Below are positions 17,754-25,785 of a stretch of 64,000 nucleotides of DNA, one piece after another (position 1 is the stretch's first letter; every line of letters starts with the position of its first letter). The DNA comes from Psychrobacillus sp044762855 (GTDB lineage Bacteria; Bacillota; Bacilli; Bacillales_A; Planococcaceae). Position numbers and translations under genes: made by a program. The DNA is taken from positions 62,001 to 126,000 of the forward strand of contig NZ_JBIWFB010000010.1 of the NCBI RefSeq assembly GCF_044762855.1, read 5' to 3'. The notes beneath the pieces were generated by a model. The model was given only the letters and a program-made list of their open reading frames with translations. It was not told the origin of the DNA and did not search any database.

Positions 17754-18270
17754 GATCGAATCCCTCCTCAGCAAATGCCAGATTAATCTTTTTTCTTCCT
17801 CTTGCTAGTCGTGTCTTCACCGTATTAGTAGAACAACTCAAAATCTTGCTAATCTCCATTACTGAAAGCTCCGCATAATAGTAAAGCCATAGTACTTCCC
17901 GATATTTCCTAGGCAATATCTTAATAGCCTCCGCAATTTCACTACTCTTTTCTCTCGCAATGATGCTATCTTCAGGAGTTGATTGATGTATTAGTAAATG
18001 ATTAAAAAAGTTTGATATTTCCACTTTTCGATAGGACCAGCTTTTAAAATAGTTGTGGCATTCATTCACGGTGATACGATATAGATATGTTTTAACACTA
18101 TAACGTCCTTTAAAATTATCCATATTTATGTAATAACGAATAAATACTTCTTGGACAATATCTTCGGCTTTCGTTTCTTCTTTTACAAATGAATAAGCAA
18201 GTCGTATTAAGTAATGGCCGTATTCATTCATCGCTTGCCCAAGCAAACGATCTTTTTCTTGCCTATCCAA
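17737..18270 (-). CDS. ECF-type RNA polymerase sigma factor
   Basis: A 177-aa sigma-70 family protein with region 2 (LAYSFVKEETKAEDIVQEVFIRYY) and region 4 (LPRKYREVLWLYYYAELSVMEISKILSCSTNTVKTRLARGR), without regions 1 and 3, as in SigM/SigW/SigV-type factors. It begins at TTG 18270 behind GGAGGGG. A perfect ECF-style promoter lies just upstream, so it is probably autoregulated. The downstream membrane protein is the likely partner that controls its activity. Confidence 0.92.
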   Translation of the reverse strand: MDRQEKDRLLGQAMNEYGHYLIRLAYSFVKEETKAEDIVQEVFIRYYINMDNFKGRYSVKTYLYRITVNECHNYFKSWSYRKVEISNFFNHLLIHQSTPEDSIIAREKSSEIAEAIKILPRKYREVLWLYYYAELSVMEISKILSCSTNTVKTRLARGRKKINLAFAEEGFDHAARY

Positions 18271-18299
18271 TTCTTCCCCTCCATTCTTTTGCTACTTGT

Positions 18300-18328
18300 T
18301 AGACAAAACAATCGTCCATTCGGTTTCA
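18300..18328 (-). promoter_or_regulatory. ECF-type promoter of the sigma operon
   Basis: On the minus strand, TGAAACC (18328-18322), exactly 16 bp, then TGTCTA (18305-18300). The -35 matches the TGAAAC box shared by Bacillus ECF factors and the spacing is standard. Confidence 0.7.
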
Positions 18329-18374
18329 AATAATAGAAATCTTTTCTATTTGTGGAGTCCAAGACACTTTCAGA

Positions 18375-19064
18375 TCATTCATACCTTAATCCATCTGAAA
18401 TGTCCTCTATTTTTTCCCATTCGATTACTATAATTTCTTGCTTATTCTTCTTAATGATCTTTTCACTAGTAAGTTTTTCAATTACTCGATTTAAATGCCG
18501 CGTAGTTGTTCCTATTAATGAAGCTATTTCTGCACTATTTGTCGTATGAATCTCCTTTCCAAAACTTACGCCATTACTAACCGTACACAAATAACTCGCA
18601 AATCTCGTTTCTACGGAAGCTAGTAGATTAATGCGAGATGCAGTTGTACATGTTTGTAGTTTGTACGTCGTATGGACTAAGAGTTGTTGTAAAAAAGCTG
18701 TATCTTTCATTAATTGACTGTATATGTATGTTTTATGAAGGAATATAAAATCCGTTTCTTCTGCTGCAGTTACTTGGGATTGAATGGGCACCTTTTGGAC
18801 TAATTCAATATCACCCATGATGGAAATGGCTGAACAAAAACGAAGCAGCAATGCTTTTCCTGTAATGACACTTGTAGTGATTTTCGTTCGACCGGAAACT
18901 TGCATATACAAACCATCAATTTCTTCCCCTTCTGCGAGGACTACTTCGTTACGACTATATCGTCTTATCTGAAAAGGATGTCGTTCATTAGTAAAAATAT
19001 TTTTCAAATCTTTGTGGTTCAAATAATTGGTTAAAAGTAGATTATCTAGTATTATTTGCATCAT
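18375..19064 (-). CDS. Crp/Fnr-family transcriptional regulator (YeiL-like)
   Basis: A 229-aa regulator with a cyclic-nucleotide-binding-type beta-barrel (residues about 25-120, including EGEEIDGLYMQVSGRTKI) and a C-terminal HTH (TTNSAEIASLIGTTTRHLNRVIEKL). The effector-pocket arginine of true CRP is not evident, so the ligand is unknown. A perfect 12-bp palindrome lies 15 bp before its start, in the gap shared with the divergent HAD gene. It may regulate itself and the HAD gene. Confidence 0.85.
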   Translation of the reverse strand: MMQIILDNLLLTNYLNHKDLKNIFTNERHPFQIRRYSRNEVVLAEGEEIDGLYMQVSGRTKITTSVITGKALLLRFCSAISIMGDIELVQKVPIQSQVTAAEETDFIFLHKTYIYSQLMKDTAFLQQLLVHTTYKLQTCTTASRINLLASVETRFASYLCTVSNGVSFGKEIHTTNSAEIASLIGTTTRHLNRVIEKLTSEKIIKKNKQEIIVIEWEKIEDISDGLRYE

Positions 19065-19078
19065 AAAAACTCCTTTAG

Positions 19079-19090
19079 GGACATATGTCC
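19079..19090. promoter_or_regulatory. 12-bp palindrome between divergent Crp-type and HAD genes
   Basis: GGACATATGTCC is a perfect palindrome in the 80-bp divergent intergenic region, next to the ribosome-binding site of the regulator. It is a candidate operator. Confidence 0.45.
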
Positions 19091-19144
19091 TTTTTATTAT
19101 ATCGAAAAATCACTATTATTAAGTGAGTGAAAGGATGGAGAGCG

Positions 19145-19918
19145 ATGAAATTTATTTTTGATCTAGATGGTACCATTTGTTTTAAGGGACAACCTTTATG
19201 TGAAGAAATAACGGAGGCATTACAATACTGTCGCCATATGGGACACGAAGTTATTTTTGCTTCTGCAAGACCAATTCGTGACTTACTTCCTGTACTTCCG
19301 CAAGAAATGCATATGTATCCCATGATTGGCGGAAATGGGGCGTTTGTTGCGATGGATGGAAAAGTTACACATCTAACATCGTTTGATAATCAAATCAAAA
19401 CAGAAATAGAACAAATTATAAAGGAATTTCAATTAACCTATTTAATCGATGGCGATTGGGATTATGCATATACGGGAAGTATGGAACATCCTATTTATCG
19501 AAATCTAGATCCTGATCAGTTAGCCAAAAATATTTCGATACATAAGATTAAAGAAATGATTAAAGTTGTACTATTTCCCAACGAACGGACAAGTGAAATA
19601 TTATCTCGATTAAACTTGCTTCAAGTTAGAACTTACACTCATGGACATGAGAATATTTTAGACATTAGTCCACTTGGCGTTGATAAATGGGCTGGCTTGC
19701 AAAAATTAAATGTGAAGGACCTGGAATTTATCGCTTTTGGGAACGATGCAAATGATATAGCTATGTTTCAATTTGCCAAAGAAGCGGTCTGTGTCGGTGC
19801 TCATGAAGAATTGAAAGAAGTTTCGACGATTGTTGTGGAAAGTAACGCGGAGGCAGTAGCGAATATGATAATTAATCTTAGTGATCAGTACGCATGTAAG
19901 AAAGCAATGGAAGTATAA
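19145..19918 (+). CDS. HAD-superfamily hydrolase (Cof type)
   Basis: A 257-aa phosphatase with motif I FDLDGT at residues 4-9, motif II in FASARP, and the late GNDANDIAMF motif. The large cap domain is typical of Cof-type (class IIB) HADs, which dephosphorylate sugar phosphates and cofactors. Start at ATG 19145 with GGAG upstream; a GTG six codons earlier lacks a proper site. It is divergent from the Crp-type regulator. Substrate not predictable. Confidence 0.88.
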   Translation: MKFIFDLDGTICFKGQPLCEEITEALQYCRHMGHEVIFASARPIRDLLPVLPQEMHMYPMIGGNGAFVAMDGKVTHLTSFDNQIKTEIEQIIKEFQLTYLIDGDWDYAYTGSMEHPIYRNLDPDQLAKNISIHKIKEMIKVVLFPNERTSEILSRLNLLQVRTYTHGHENILDISPLGVDKWAGLQKLNVKDLEFIAFGNDANDIAMFQFAKEAVCVGAHEELKEVSTIVVESNAEAVANMIINLSDQYACKKAMEV

Positions 19919-20046
19919 AGTTTATCCTTTTATTCATACTCTAAGATCATTTATATTACTTTTAATTTCTTCTGTATTTACCTCTCGTTATTTGTTAAAG
20001 TCTACTAGAATCAAATATATTTTTTCTTATAATAGGAGGCTTGATT

Positions 20047-20772
20047 TTGGAACATTTCTTTTTATATATTTGTATTATATTGGTGGCATCTATTTTACAA
20101 ACAAGTACTGGTTTTGGGTTTTCAATCATAGCCACCCCTTTTTTATTGATGCTATTTAAACCTCAAGAAGCTATCCAAATCAATATTATTCTTTCATTAA
20201 TCATCTCTAGTGCTTTAATAATGAAAATTAAAAAGGATATTGATATACATTTATTGAAAAAATTAGTTTTAGGAAGTATTATTGGTATTCCATTCGGTGG
20301 CTTAGTTTATTTATCTATTAACATCAGTACTTTTAAAATAATCATTAGTATCATTTTATTGATCTTAACTTTACTGTTAATTTTCAACATCAGATTTAAA
20401 TCAACTACCCCAAGAGACTATATTATTGGTGGAATATCTGGTCTTTTAACAATAAGTATTGGTATGCCCGGACCACCATTGTTACTATATTTTGCTGGGA
20501 CAAATACTGGAAAAGAAAGAACAAGAGCCACAACACTAGCATTTTATTTATTTATATATTTCGTTAGCCTTGTTTCTCAGATGATTTTAACTGGAACAGA
20601 TTCGGGTATTTGGTCTTCAAGTTTGTATGCCATTCCCGCTGTATTTATCGGATTGATAGTTGGACAAGTTCTCTTTAAACATCTTAATCAAAAAGCATTT
20701 GGAATTTTTACGTATATCCTTTTAGGGAGTACAGGGGTTTTCTTGTTATTAAATACTATTTTATTTCATTAA
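20047..20772 (+). CDS. TSUP (TauE/SafE) family membrane transporter
   Basis: About 241 aa with seven or eight hydrophobic segments and the family motifs QTSTGFGFSIIATPF near the N-terminus and a second GLLTISIGMPGPPLLLYFAG repeat after residue 130. TSUP proteins export sulfite, sulfonates or organic acids. AGGAGG is followed after 7 nt by TTG 20047, which I take as start; a TTG two codons earlier is only 1 nt from it. It is downstream of the HAD gene with a 128-bp gap. Substrate unknown. Confidence 0.85.
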   Translation: MEHFFLYICIILVASILQTSTGFGFSIIATPFLLMLFKPQEAIQINIILSLIISSALIMKIKKDIDIHLLKKLVLGSIIGIPFGGLVYLSINISTFKIIISIILLILTLLLIFNIRFKSTTPRDYIIGGISGLLTISIGMPGPPLLLYFAGTNTGKERTRATTLAFYLFIYFVSLVSQMILTGTDSGIWSSSLYAIPAVFIGLIVGQVLFKHLNQKAFGIFTYILLGSTGVFLLLNTILFH

Positions 20773-21017
20773 CATTAGTGGATCATGCAGTTCTAAGTTA
20801 GTATCATATTACAGACTTTTTTGTTTTAGATTTTCCTATTGATGAAAGGCGTGCTTTTTCCAATTGAATATGCATGTAATACGTGGAATTGCTTGAAGCC
20901 TTCTCCTCAATTAAGCTCCATAGCCTTTAAAATATCTCCTAAAAACTAAACAAATGAATTAGACAAATTTTTTTCATTTTCATAAGATGAACTATCTCGT
21001 TTTAGGAGGTGCATGAG

Positions 21018-21188
21018 ATGAATTACGGTTGTAATCTTTGCGGTCCTGGATTTGTTGGTCCGGTCAATACTGGTCCAGGTTATGTTCGACCTAGATATGG
21101 TTTAGGATTCGCTTTACTCGTCGTTCTATTTATTCTTTTAATCATTATTGGAGCTAGTTTCTTAAACTTCGGTGGTGAGCGTTGTTAA
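21018..21188 (+). CDS. YjcZ-type small sporulation protein
   Basis: A 56-aa peptide starting at ATG 21018, 6 nt after AGGAGGTG. The N-terminal half is Gly/Pro-rich (CNLCGPGFVGPVN, GYVRPRYG) and the C-terminal half is one hydrophobic helix, FALLVVLFILLIIIGASFL, which matches the strongly conserved helix of YjcZ-type spore proteins. These are small membrane or coat-associated proteins of unknown role. A strong terminator follows directly, confirming a monocistronic unit. Confidence 0.88.
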   Translation: MNYGCNLCGPGFVGPVNTGPGYVRPRYGLGFALLVVLFILLIIIGASFLNFGGERC

Positions 21189-21200
21189 TCTTTAGCACAA

Positions 21201-21240
21201 CGGAGACAGGTCAAAGAAACCTGTCTCTTTTCTCCGTTTT
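21201..21240 (+). terminator. Terminator of the YjcZ-type gene
   Basis: GAGACAGGT / ACCTGTCTC stem with an outer CGGAG / CTCCG pairing, then TTTT. Confidence 0.85.
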
Positions 21241-21343
21241 ATATTGTAAATTTCGAACCACTAAGATAAACCTAATTAAAATGTTGTATACAAAACTGGA
21301 CAGAATGAGGATAATGCGCTTTAAATAGTGACGATTTAAAAAT

Positions 21344-21448
21344 GCGCAACATAGTAGCTGTTACTCGCAACATTGAAGGGCATATGAGTAACATTCCACT
21401 TCATACACGCAACTTTAAAAGCCATTAGCGCAACATTAAAAAAAGGTG
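21344..21448 (+). repeat. 21-bp periodic array A, type 1 (five units)
   Basis: Five consecutive 21-bp units, each with GCAAC (GTAAC in unit 3) at the same place: 21346, 21367, 21388, 21409 and 21430. The best units start GCGCAACATT. Sequence between the cores is not conserved. The array lies in the gap between the convergent YjcZ-type and argH genes. Confidence 0.8.
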
Positions 21449-21485
21449 TCACCGACATCGTCTTCTCATGGTAAGCGAACTTGGT

Positions 21486-21527
21486 GTTATAGTAATTAGT
21501 TGCTTTCAATAATTAGTTGGTTTCTTT
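21486..21527 (-). repeat. 21-bp periodic array A, inverted type 2 units
   Basis: On the minus strand, a unit AAAGCAACTAATT (core 21503-21499) is preceded 21 bp earlier by a degenerate unit (GAAAC). It is the same motif type found at 25648-25710 and 55966-56028. It faces the type 1 units of the same gap. Confidence 0.55.
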
Positions 21528-21604
21528 AAGCTATTTAGTGGATTTTCTATATCTGAAAAAATATTCACATTTTTATAATAGTGTAGTTTGATAAGCTATA
21601 AAAA

Positions 21605-21643
21605 AACTGTAGACAGCCCCTCAAAATCAGAGTGTCTACAGGT
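21605..21643 (-). terminator. Terminator of argGH
   Basis: CTGTAGACA / TGTCTACAG stem, with seven T following on the minus strand, just after the argH stop. Confidence 0.85.
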
Positions 21644-21646
21644 TCA

Positions 21647-23020
21647 TTATGCTAAACGCTTTTTAGCTTCTTCTATTTGAATGGCAACCTGCTCGAATCC
21701 AGTTCCACCAAGCGAATTTCTTCTTCTAACTGCAGCGAGCGGTGACAATACATCGTAAATATCCGACTCTATTAAGCTACTTGCTTCTTGTAAATCTTCA
21801 AGCGGCAAATCTAATAAGAAATAGCCTCTTTGGATACATAGGAATACTAACTTTCCTGTCACTTCATGTGCTTCACGGAATGGAAGTCCTTTTGCCGCGA
21901 GATAATCTGCAAGTTCCGTCGCATTGGAGAAATCTTTGTGTACAGTATCGTGGAGGCGTTCTTTATGAACAGTCATTGTGCGAACCATACCTTCAAAGAT
22001 TTTCAATGATCCAACAATAGTATGTACCGTATCGAACATACCTTCTTTGTCTTCTTGCATGTCTTTGTTATAAGCAAGTGGCAATCCTTTAATAACTGTA
22101 AGTAAGCCCATTAAATTTCCGTATACGCGGCCTGTTTTTCCGCGGATCAACTCGGCCATATCTGGATTTTTCTTTTGTGGCATAATACTAGAGCCAGTGG
22201 AAAATGAATCATCCAACTCAATAAAGTTAAACTCCGAGCTTGACCATAAAATGATTTCTTCCGCAAATCGCGATAAATGTGCCATAAGCATAGAAGAATT
22301 ACTTAAAAATTCGACGATAAAATCACGGTCACTTACAGCATCCATGCTATTTGCATAGACGTTCGCAAAGCCTAAATACTCCGCCGATAGTTTGCGATCA
22401 ATTGGAAAAGTTGTTCCTGCTAGTGCCCCTGCTCCAAGTGGAGAAATATCGATACGTTTAATCGAATCTTTAAAGCGATCTTTGTCCCGATCAAGCATCC
22501 AGAAATACGCCATTAAATGATGGGCAAATGAAATTGGCTGCGCACGTTGTAAGTGTGTATATCCTGGTGCAAGGGTTTCTACATGCGTTTCTGCTTGGCT
22601 AATCAACGTTTGTTGGAAAAGTTCGATTAACTCGATGATTTCTCCTACTCTATTTTTCAAAAATAAGTGCATATCCGTTGCTACTTGATCGTTACGACTA
22701 CGCCCCGTATGCAGTTTCCCGCCAACAGGTCCAATCAGATCAATGAGCATTTTTTCTAAATTTAAATGAATATCTTCATTTGCCACTAGAAACTCTAATG
22801 CATTATCTGCTGCTAGTTTCTTTAATTGCTCTAAACCACCTAGAATTTGCTCCACGTCTTCTTGGGGCAATATTTGACATGCCCCAAGCATTTTCACGTG
22901 TGCAACGCTACCTTCTAAATCTTCCATTACTAATGTCTGATCAAAACCGATGGAAGCTCCAAATTCATCTACCCATTGTTCGGCAGATTTTTGGAATCTT
23001 CCTCCCCAAAGCTTGGTCAT
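21647..23020 (-). CDS. argH: Argininosuccinate lyase
   Basis: Cleaves argininosuccinate to arginine and fumarate, the last step of arginine synthesis. The 457-aa protein contains the fumarase/aspartase-superfamily signature with the catalytic serine loop, TGSSIMPQKKNPD, and begins MTKLWGGRFQ as in other ArgH proteins. Start at ATG 23020, four bases overlapping the argG stop (ATGA), after AAGGTGA. It is translationally coupled to argG. Confidence 0.97.
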   Translation of the reverse strand: MTKLWGGRFQKSAEQWVDEFGASIGFDQTLVMEDLEGSVAHVKMLGACQILPQEDVEQILGGLEQLKKLAADNALEFLVANEDIHLNLEKMLIDLIGPVGGKLHTGRSRNDQVATDMHLFLKNRVGEIIELIELFQQTLISQAETHVETLAPGYTHLQRAQPISFAHHLMAYFWMLDRDKDRFKDSIKRIDISPLGAGALAGTTFPIDRKLSAEYLGFANVYANSMDAVSDRDFIVEFLSNSSMLMAHLSRFAEEIILWSSSEFNFIELDDSFSTGSSIMPQKKNPDMAELIRGKTGRVYGNLMGLLTVIKGLPLAYNKDMQEDKEGMFDTVHTIVGSLKIFEGMVRTMTVHKERLHDTVHKDFSNATELADYLAAKGLPFREAHEVTGKLVFLCIQRGYFLLDLPLEDLQEASSLIESDIYDVLSPLAAVRRRNSLGGTGFEQVAIQIEEAKKRLA

Positions 23021-24225
23021 GCTTTCACCTTCTCCGCTTGCTGGTTCACCATCGCATGAACTTTTGTTGGAAGCCCCCAAAGCTCGATGAATCCAACTGC
23101 TGAAGCATGGTTAAATTCGTCCTCTGCTGTGTAAGTCGCAAGTTTTTCATTGTATAAAGAGTTCGGTGATTTACGTCCTTCAACAATGGCATGACCTTTA
23201 AATAATTTCACGCGAACTGTACCGTTCACATATACTTGTGTTTCTTTTAAGAATGCTTCAAGAGCAGTTCTAAGTGGAGAGAACCAAAGTCCTTCATAAA
23301 TAAGTTCAGTCAATTTTTTCTCCATTACTGGTTTGAAATGAGCCAATTCTTTTACTAGCGTGATATCTTCTAATTCTTTATGTGCTAATAATAAAGTGTG
23401 GGCACCAGGAATTTCATACACCTCACGTGATTTAATACCAACGAGACGGTTTTCTACATGATCGATACGTCCAACACCATGCTTACCTGCTAAATCATTC
23501 AATTTTAAAATTAATTCATAAAGTTTGTATTCCACACCGTCAAGCGCAACTGGAACACCATTTTTAAATTCGATTTCAATAACATCTGCAACGTCTGGTG
23601 CATTTTCTAATGACACCGTTAAATCATACGCGTCTTCTGGTGGTGCTGCCCAAGGATCTTCTAAAATACCACACTCGTTTGCACGCCCCCATAGATTCTG
23701 GTCAATTGAGAACGGGCTATCTAAGTTAATGGGAATTGGAATATTCTTTTCTTTTGCATAAGCAATCTCTTCTTCACGGCTCCAGCTCCATTCACGAACC
23801 GGTGCAATAACTTCTAGATTAGGATTTAGTGCATTGATCGAAACTTCAAAACGAACTTGGTCATTCCCTTTACCCGTACAACCATGTGCTACTGCAGTTG
23901 CCCCAGTTTGTTCCGCGATTTCTACTAGCTTTTTAGAGATTAACGGTCGAGATAATGCAGAAACAAGCGGATATTTATTCTCATACCAAGTATGTGCTTG
24001 TAATGAGATTAATGCATATTCATTCGCAAACTCTTCTCTTGCATCAATCATATAACTTTCACTTGCCCCAACTTGTAGTGCTTTGTTTTTGACAAATTCT
24101 AAGTCTTTCCCTTCGCCAACATCTAGACATACCGCTACTACTTCATATCCTTGTTCTTTTAACCAAGTAATTGCAACCGATGTATCTAGTCCACCTGAAT
24201 ATGCTAAAACGACTTTTTTATTCAT
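23017..24225 (-). CDS. argG: Argininosuccinate synthase
   Basis: ATP-dependent ligation of citrulline and aspartate. The N-terminal P-loop-like AYSGGLDTSV (residues 8-17) and VAHGCTGKGNDQVRF are diagnostic of ArgG. Length 402 aa is normal. Start at ATG 24225, 8 nt after GGAGG; the open frame extends 17 codons upstream without support. It is first in the argGH operon, with a candidate ARG box across the transcription start. The other arginine genes are not in this window. Confidence 0.97.
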   Translation of the reverse strand: MNKKVVLAYSGGLDTSVAITWLKEQGYEVVAVCLDVGEGKDLEFVKNKALQVGASESYMIDAREEFANEYALISLQAHTWYENKYPLVSALSRPLISKKLVEIAEQTGATAVAHGCTGKGNDQVRFEVSINALNPNLEVIAPVREWSWSREEEIAYAKEKNIPIPINLDSPFSIDQNLWGRANECGILEDPWAAPPEDAYDLTVSLENAPDVADVIEIEFKNGVPVALDGVEYKLYELILKLNDLAGKHGVGRIDHVENRLVGIKSREVYEIPGAHTLLLAHKELEDITLVKELAHFKPVMEKKLTELIYEGLWFSPLRTALEAFLKETQVYVNGTVRVKLFKGHAIVEGRKSPNSLYNEKLATYTAEDEFNHASAVGFIELWGLPTKVHAMVNQQAEKVKA

Positions 24226-24261
24226 TTTGTATTCCTCCGATGTATGTTTATACGTTAATTT

Positions 24262-24305
24262 AGTATTAATATACATAATGTATCATGGTAAGTGTATAAA
24301 TACAA
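24262..24305 (-). promoter_or_regulatory. argG promoter and candidate ArgR/AhrC box
   Basis: On the minus strand, TTGTAT (24305-24300), 17 bp, TACATT (24282-24277). Immediately downstream, TGTATATTAATACT (24275-24262) matches 11 of 14 positions of the ARG-box consensus TGAATWWWWATTCA. This position would block transcription initiation when arginine is plentiful. Confidence 0.55.
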
Positions 24306-24403
24306 CAGAAAATTTATAATTATAAGCAAAATTTTCATTGGACAGACAGATTAATTGATTCTCATAAGTGAAAGAAAGATAATGGTAAAAAGGAGTGTGT
24401 TCA

Positions 24404-25423
24404 ATGAGTCAATTATTTTCACCTATTACATTAAAAGGGCTACCATTAAAAAATAGAGTCGTAATGCCCCCTATGTGCCAATATTCTGTAGAAGCTAAAG
24501 ATGGTACCCCGACGGATTGGCATTTTGTTCATTATGTTTCTAGAGCAGTTGGTGGAACCGGGCTTGTTATCGTAGAAATGACCGATATCGAACCTGATGG
24601 CAGAATAACCGATTTTGATTTAGGATTATGGTCAGACGAGCAAATTCCCGCGTATGAGCGAATCGTGAAAGAAGTGCATAAATACGGGGCAAAAATAGGT
24701 ATACAAATCGCCCATGCCGGAAGGAAAGCAGAAGATGCAAATCCACCTGTTAGCTCTTCCAGCATTCCTGTAACTACGGACTGGAAAGTACCAAGAGCAC
24801 TTTCTACTGAAGAAGTAAAAGAAATGGTAGTTAAATATAAAGATGCGACAAAACGAGCAATTGCTGCTGGATTTGATACGATCGAACTTCACGGTGCGCA
24901 CGGCTATTTAATCCATCAATTCCATTCACCAGCGCTTAATAATCGAACAGATGAATATGGAAAAGACTTATCAAAATTCGGAGTAGAAATTATACAAGCA
25001 GTACGTAGTGTTATGCCAGAAGAAATGCCACTTCTTTTCCGTATTTCTGCAATTGAATATATGGATGGCGGCTATGATTTAGATCATTCACTAGAAATTG
25101 CTAAAAAATATAAAGAGGCTGGCGTAGATGTTTTCCATGTTTCGAGTGGCGGTGAAGGTCCTGCTGGGAAGATAAAACCTGCGAACACGCCTGGATATCA
25201 GGTTTCATTCGCACGTGCTTATAAAGAGGCGTTAGATGTGCCTGTCATTGCAGTTGGAATTTTAGAAGACGTGGCTTTGGCAGAGCAAACCATTGCAAAT
25301 GGAGATGCAGAGCTTGTTGCAGTTGGTCGTGGAATGTTGAAGGATCCATACTGGGCGCTTCATGCGGAAGAAACAATAACGGGTAATGTTACACCACCCG
25401 AACAGTACAAAAGAGGGTTTTAA
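24404..25423 (+). CDS. namA: NADPH dehydrogenase, old yellow enzyme family (YqjM/NamA)
   Basis: FMN-dependent ene-reductase that uses NADPH to reduce activated C=C bonds and detoxify electrophiles. The 339-aa protein begins like YqjM (LFSPITLKGLPLKNRVVMPPMCQYS, with the Cys of the active site) and keeps ELHGAHGYLIHQFHSPALNNRTDEYGG-type residues (HGAH, here NNRTDEYGKD) and the C-terminal VAVGRGMLKDPYW. Start at ATG 24404, 8 nt after AAGGAG. A single-gene transcript ending in a strong terminator. Confidence 0.95.
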   Translation: MSQLFSPITLKGLPLKNRVVMPPMCQYSVEAKDGTPTDWHFVHYVSRAVGGTGLVIVEMTDIEPDGRITDFDLGLWSDEQIPAYERIVKEVHKYGAKIGIQIAHAGRKAEDANPPVSSSSIPVTTDWKVPRALSTEEVKEMVVKYKDATKRAIAAGFDTIELHGAHGYLIHQFHSPALNNRTDEYGKDLSKFGVEIIQAVRSVMPEEMPLLFRISAIEYMDGGYDLDHSLEIAKKYKEAGVDVFHVSSGGEGPAGKIKPANTPGYQVSFARAYKEALDVPVIAVGILEDVALAEQTIANGDAELVAVGRGMLKDPYWALHAEETITGNVTPPEQYKRGF

Positions 25424-25455
25424 AAAATAATATACAGTGATACTTATAATATATT

Positions 25456-25486
25456 AGTCCACCTGAAAGCGCAGGTGGACTTTTTG
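25456..25486 (+). terminator. Terminator of namA
   Basis: AGTCCACCTG / CAGGTGGACT, a perfect 10-bp stem followed by TTTTT. Confidence 0.9.
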
Positions 25487-25629
25487 GCATGTGTATAACC
25501 TTTTCAAGTAATATAAGAGTGATATTTATTGTTTAAAAAGTGGTATAGAGATAATGCGGCATAAGTTTGCTACATATTCCATGTCCTACCACCAATAAAC
25601 TATGTTTTTAACGGGTTTTACTATTACAT

Positions 25630-25645
25630 ATACCCAGTAGGGTAT
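25630..25645. promoter_or_regulatory. CsoR-box-like palindrome next to array B
   Basis: ATACCC-AGTA-GGGTAT is a perfect inverted repeat with the half-site of copper-sensor CsoR operators (compare 59316-59330). It stands in a gap between convergent genes, right before the 21-bp repeats, so a regulatory role is unclear. Confidence 0.35.
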
Positions 25646-25647
25646 TG

Positions 25648-25710
25648 AAAGCAACTATATCAAGTATAAGAGCAACCAAATTTCCCGCGAAAGCAACTAA
25701 TTCTTAAAAC
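25648..25710 (+). repeat. 21-bp periodic array B, type 2 (three units)
   Basis: Three 21-bp units with GCAAC at 25651, 25672 and 25693. Units begin AAAGCAACTA, AGAGCAACCA and AAAGCAACTA. It lies between the convergent namA and tartrate-dehydrogenase-type genes. The rest of the 360-bp gap (25490-25630) shows nothing recognisable. Confidence 0.75.
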
Positions 25711-25785
25711 AACTCTTTACTTGTAGGGAGACAAGCATGATTATGACCTATAATAGGAATAGTATGTCTTAAAAACTGACAAGCA

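Noticed and set aside
21344..21448. Possible CRISPR array
   Set aside because: The repeated part is only about 5-8 bp and the period is 21 bp, far shorter than repeat plus spacer; no cas genes nearby.
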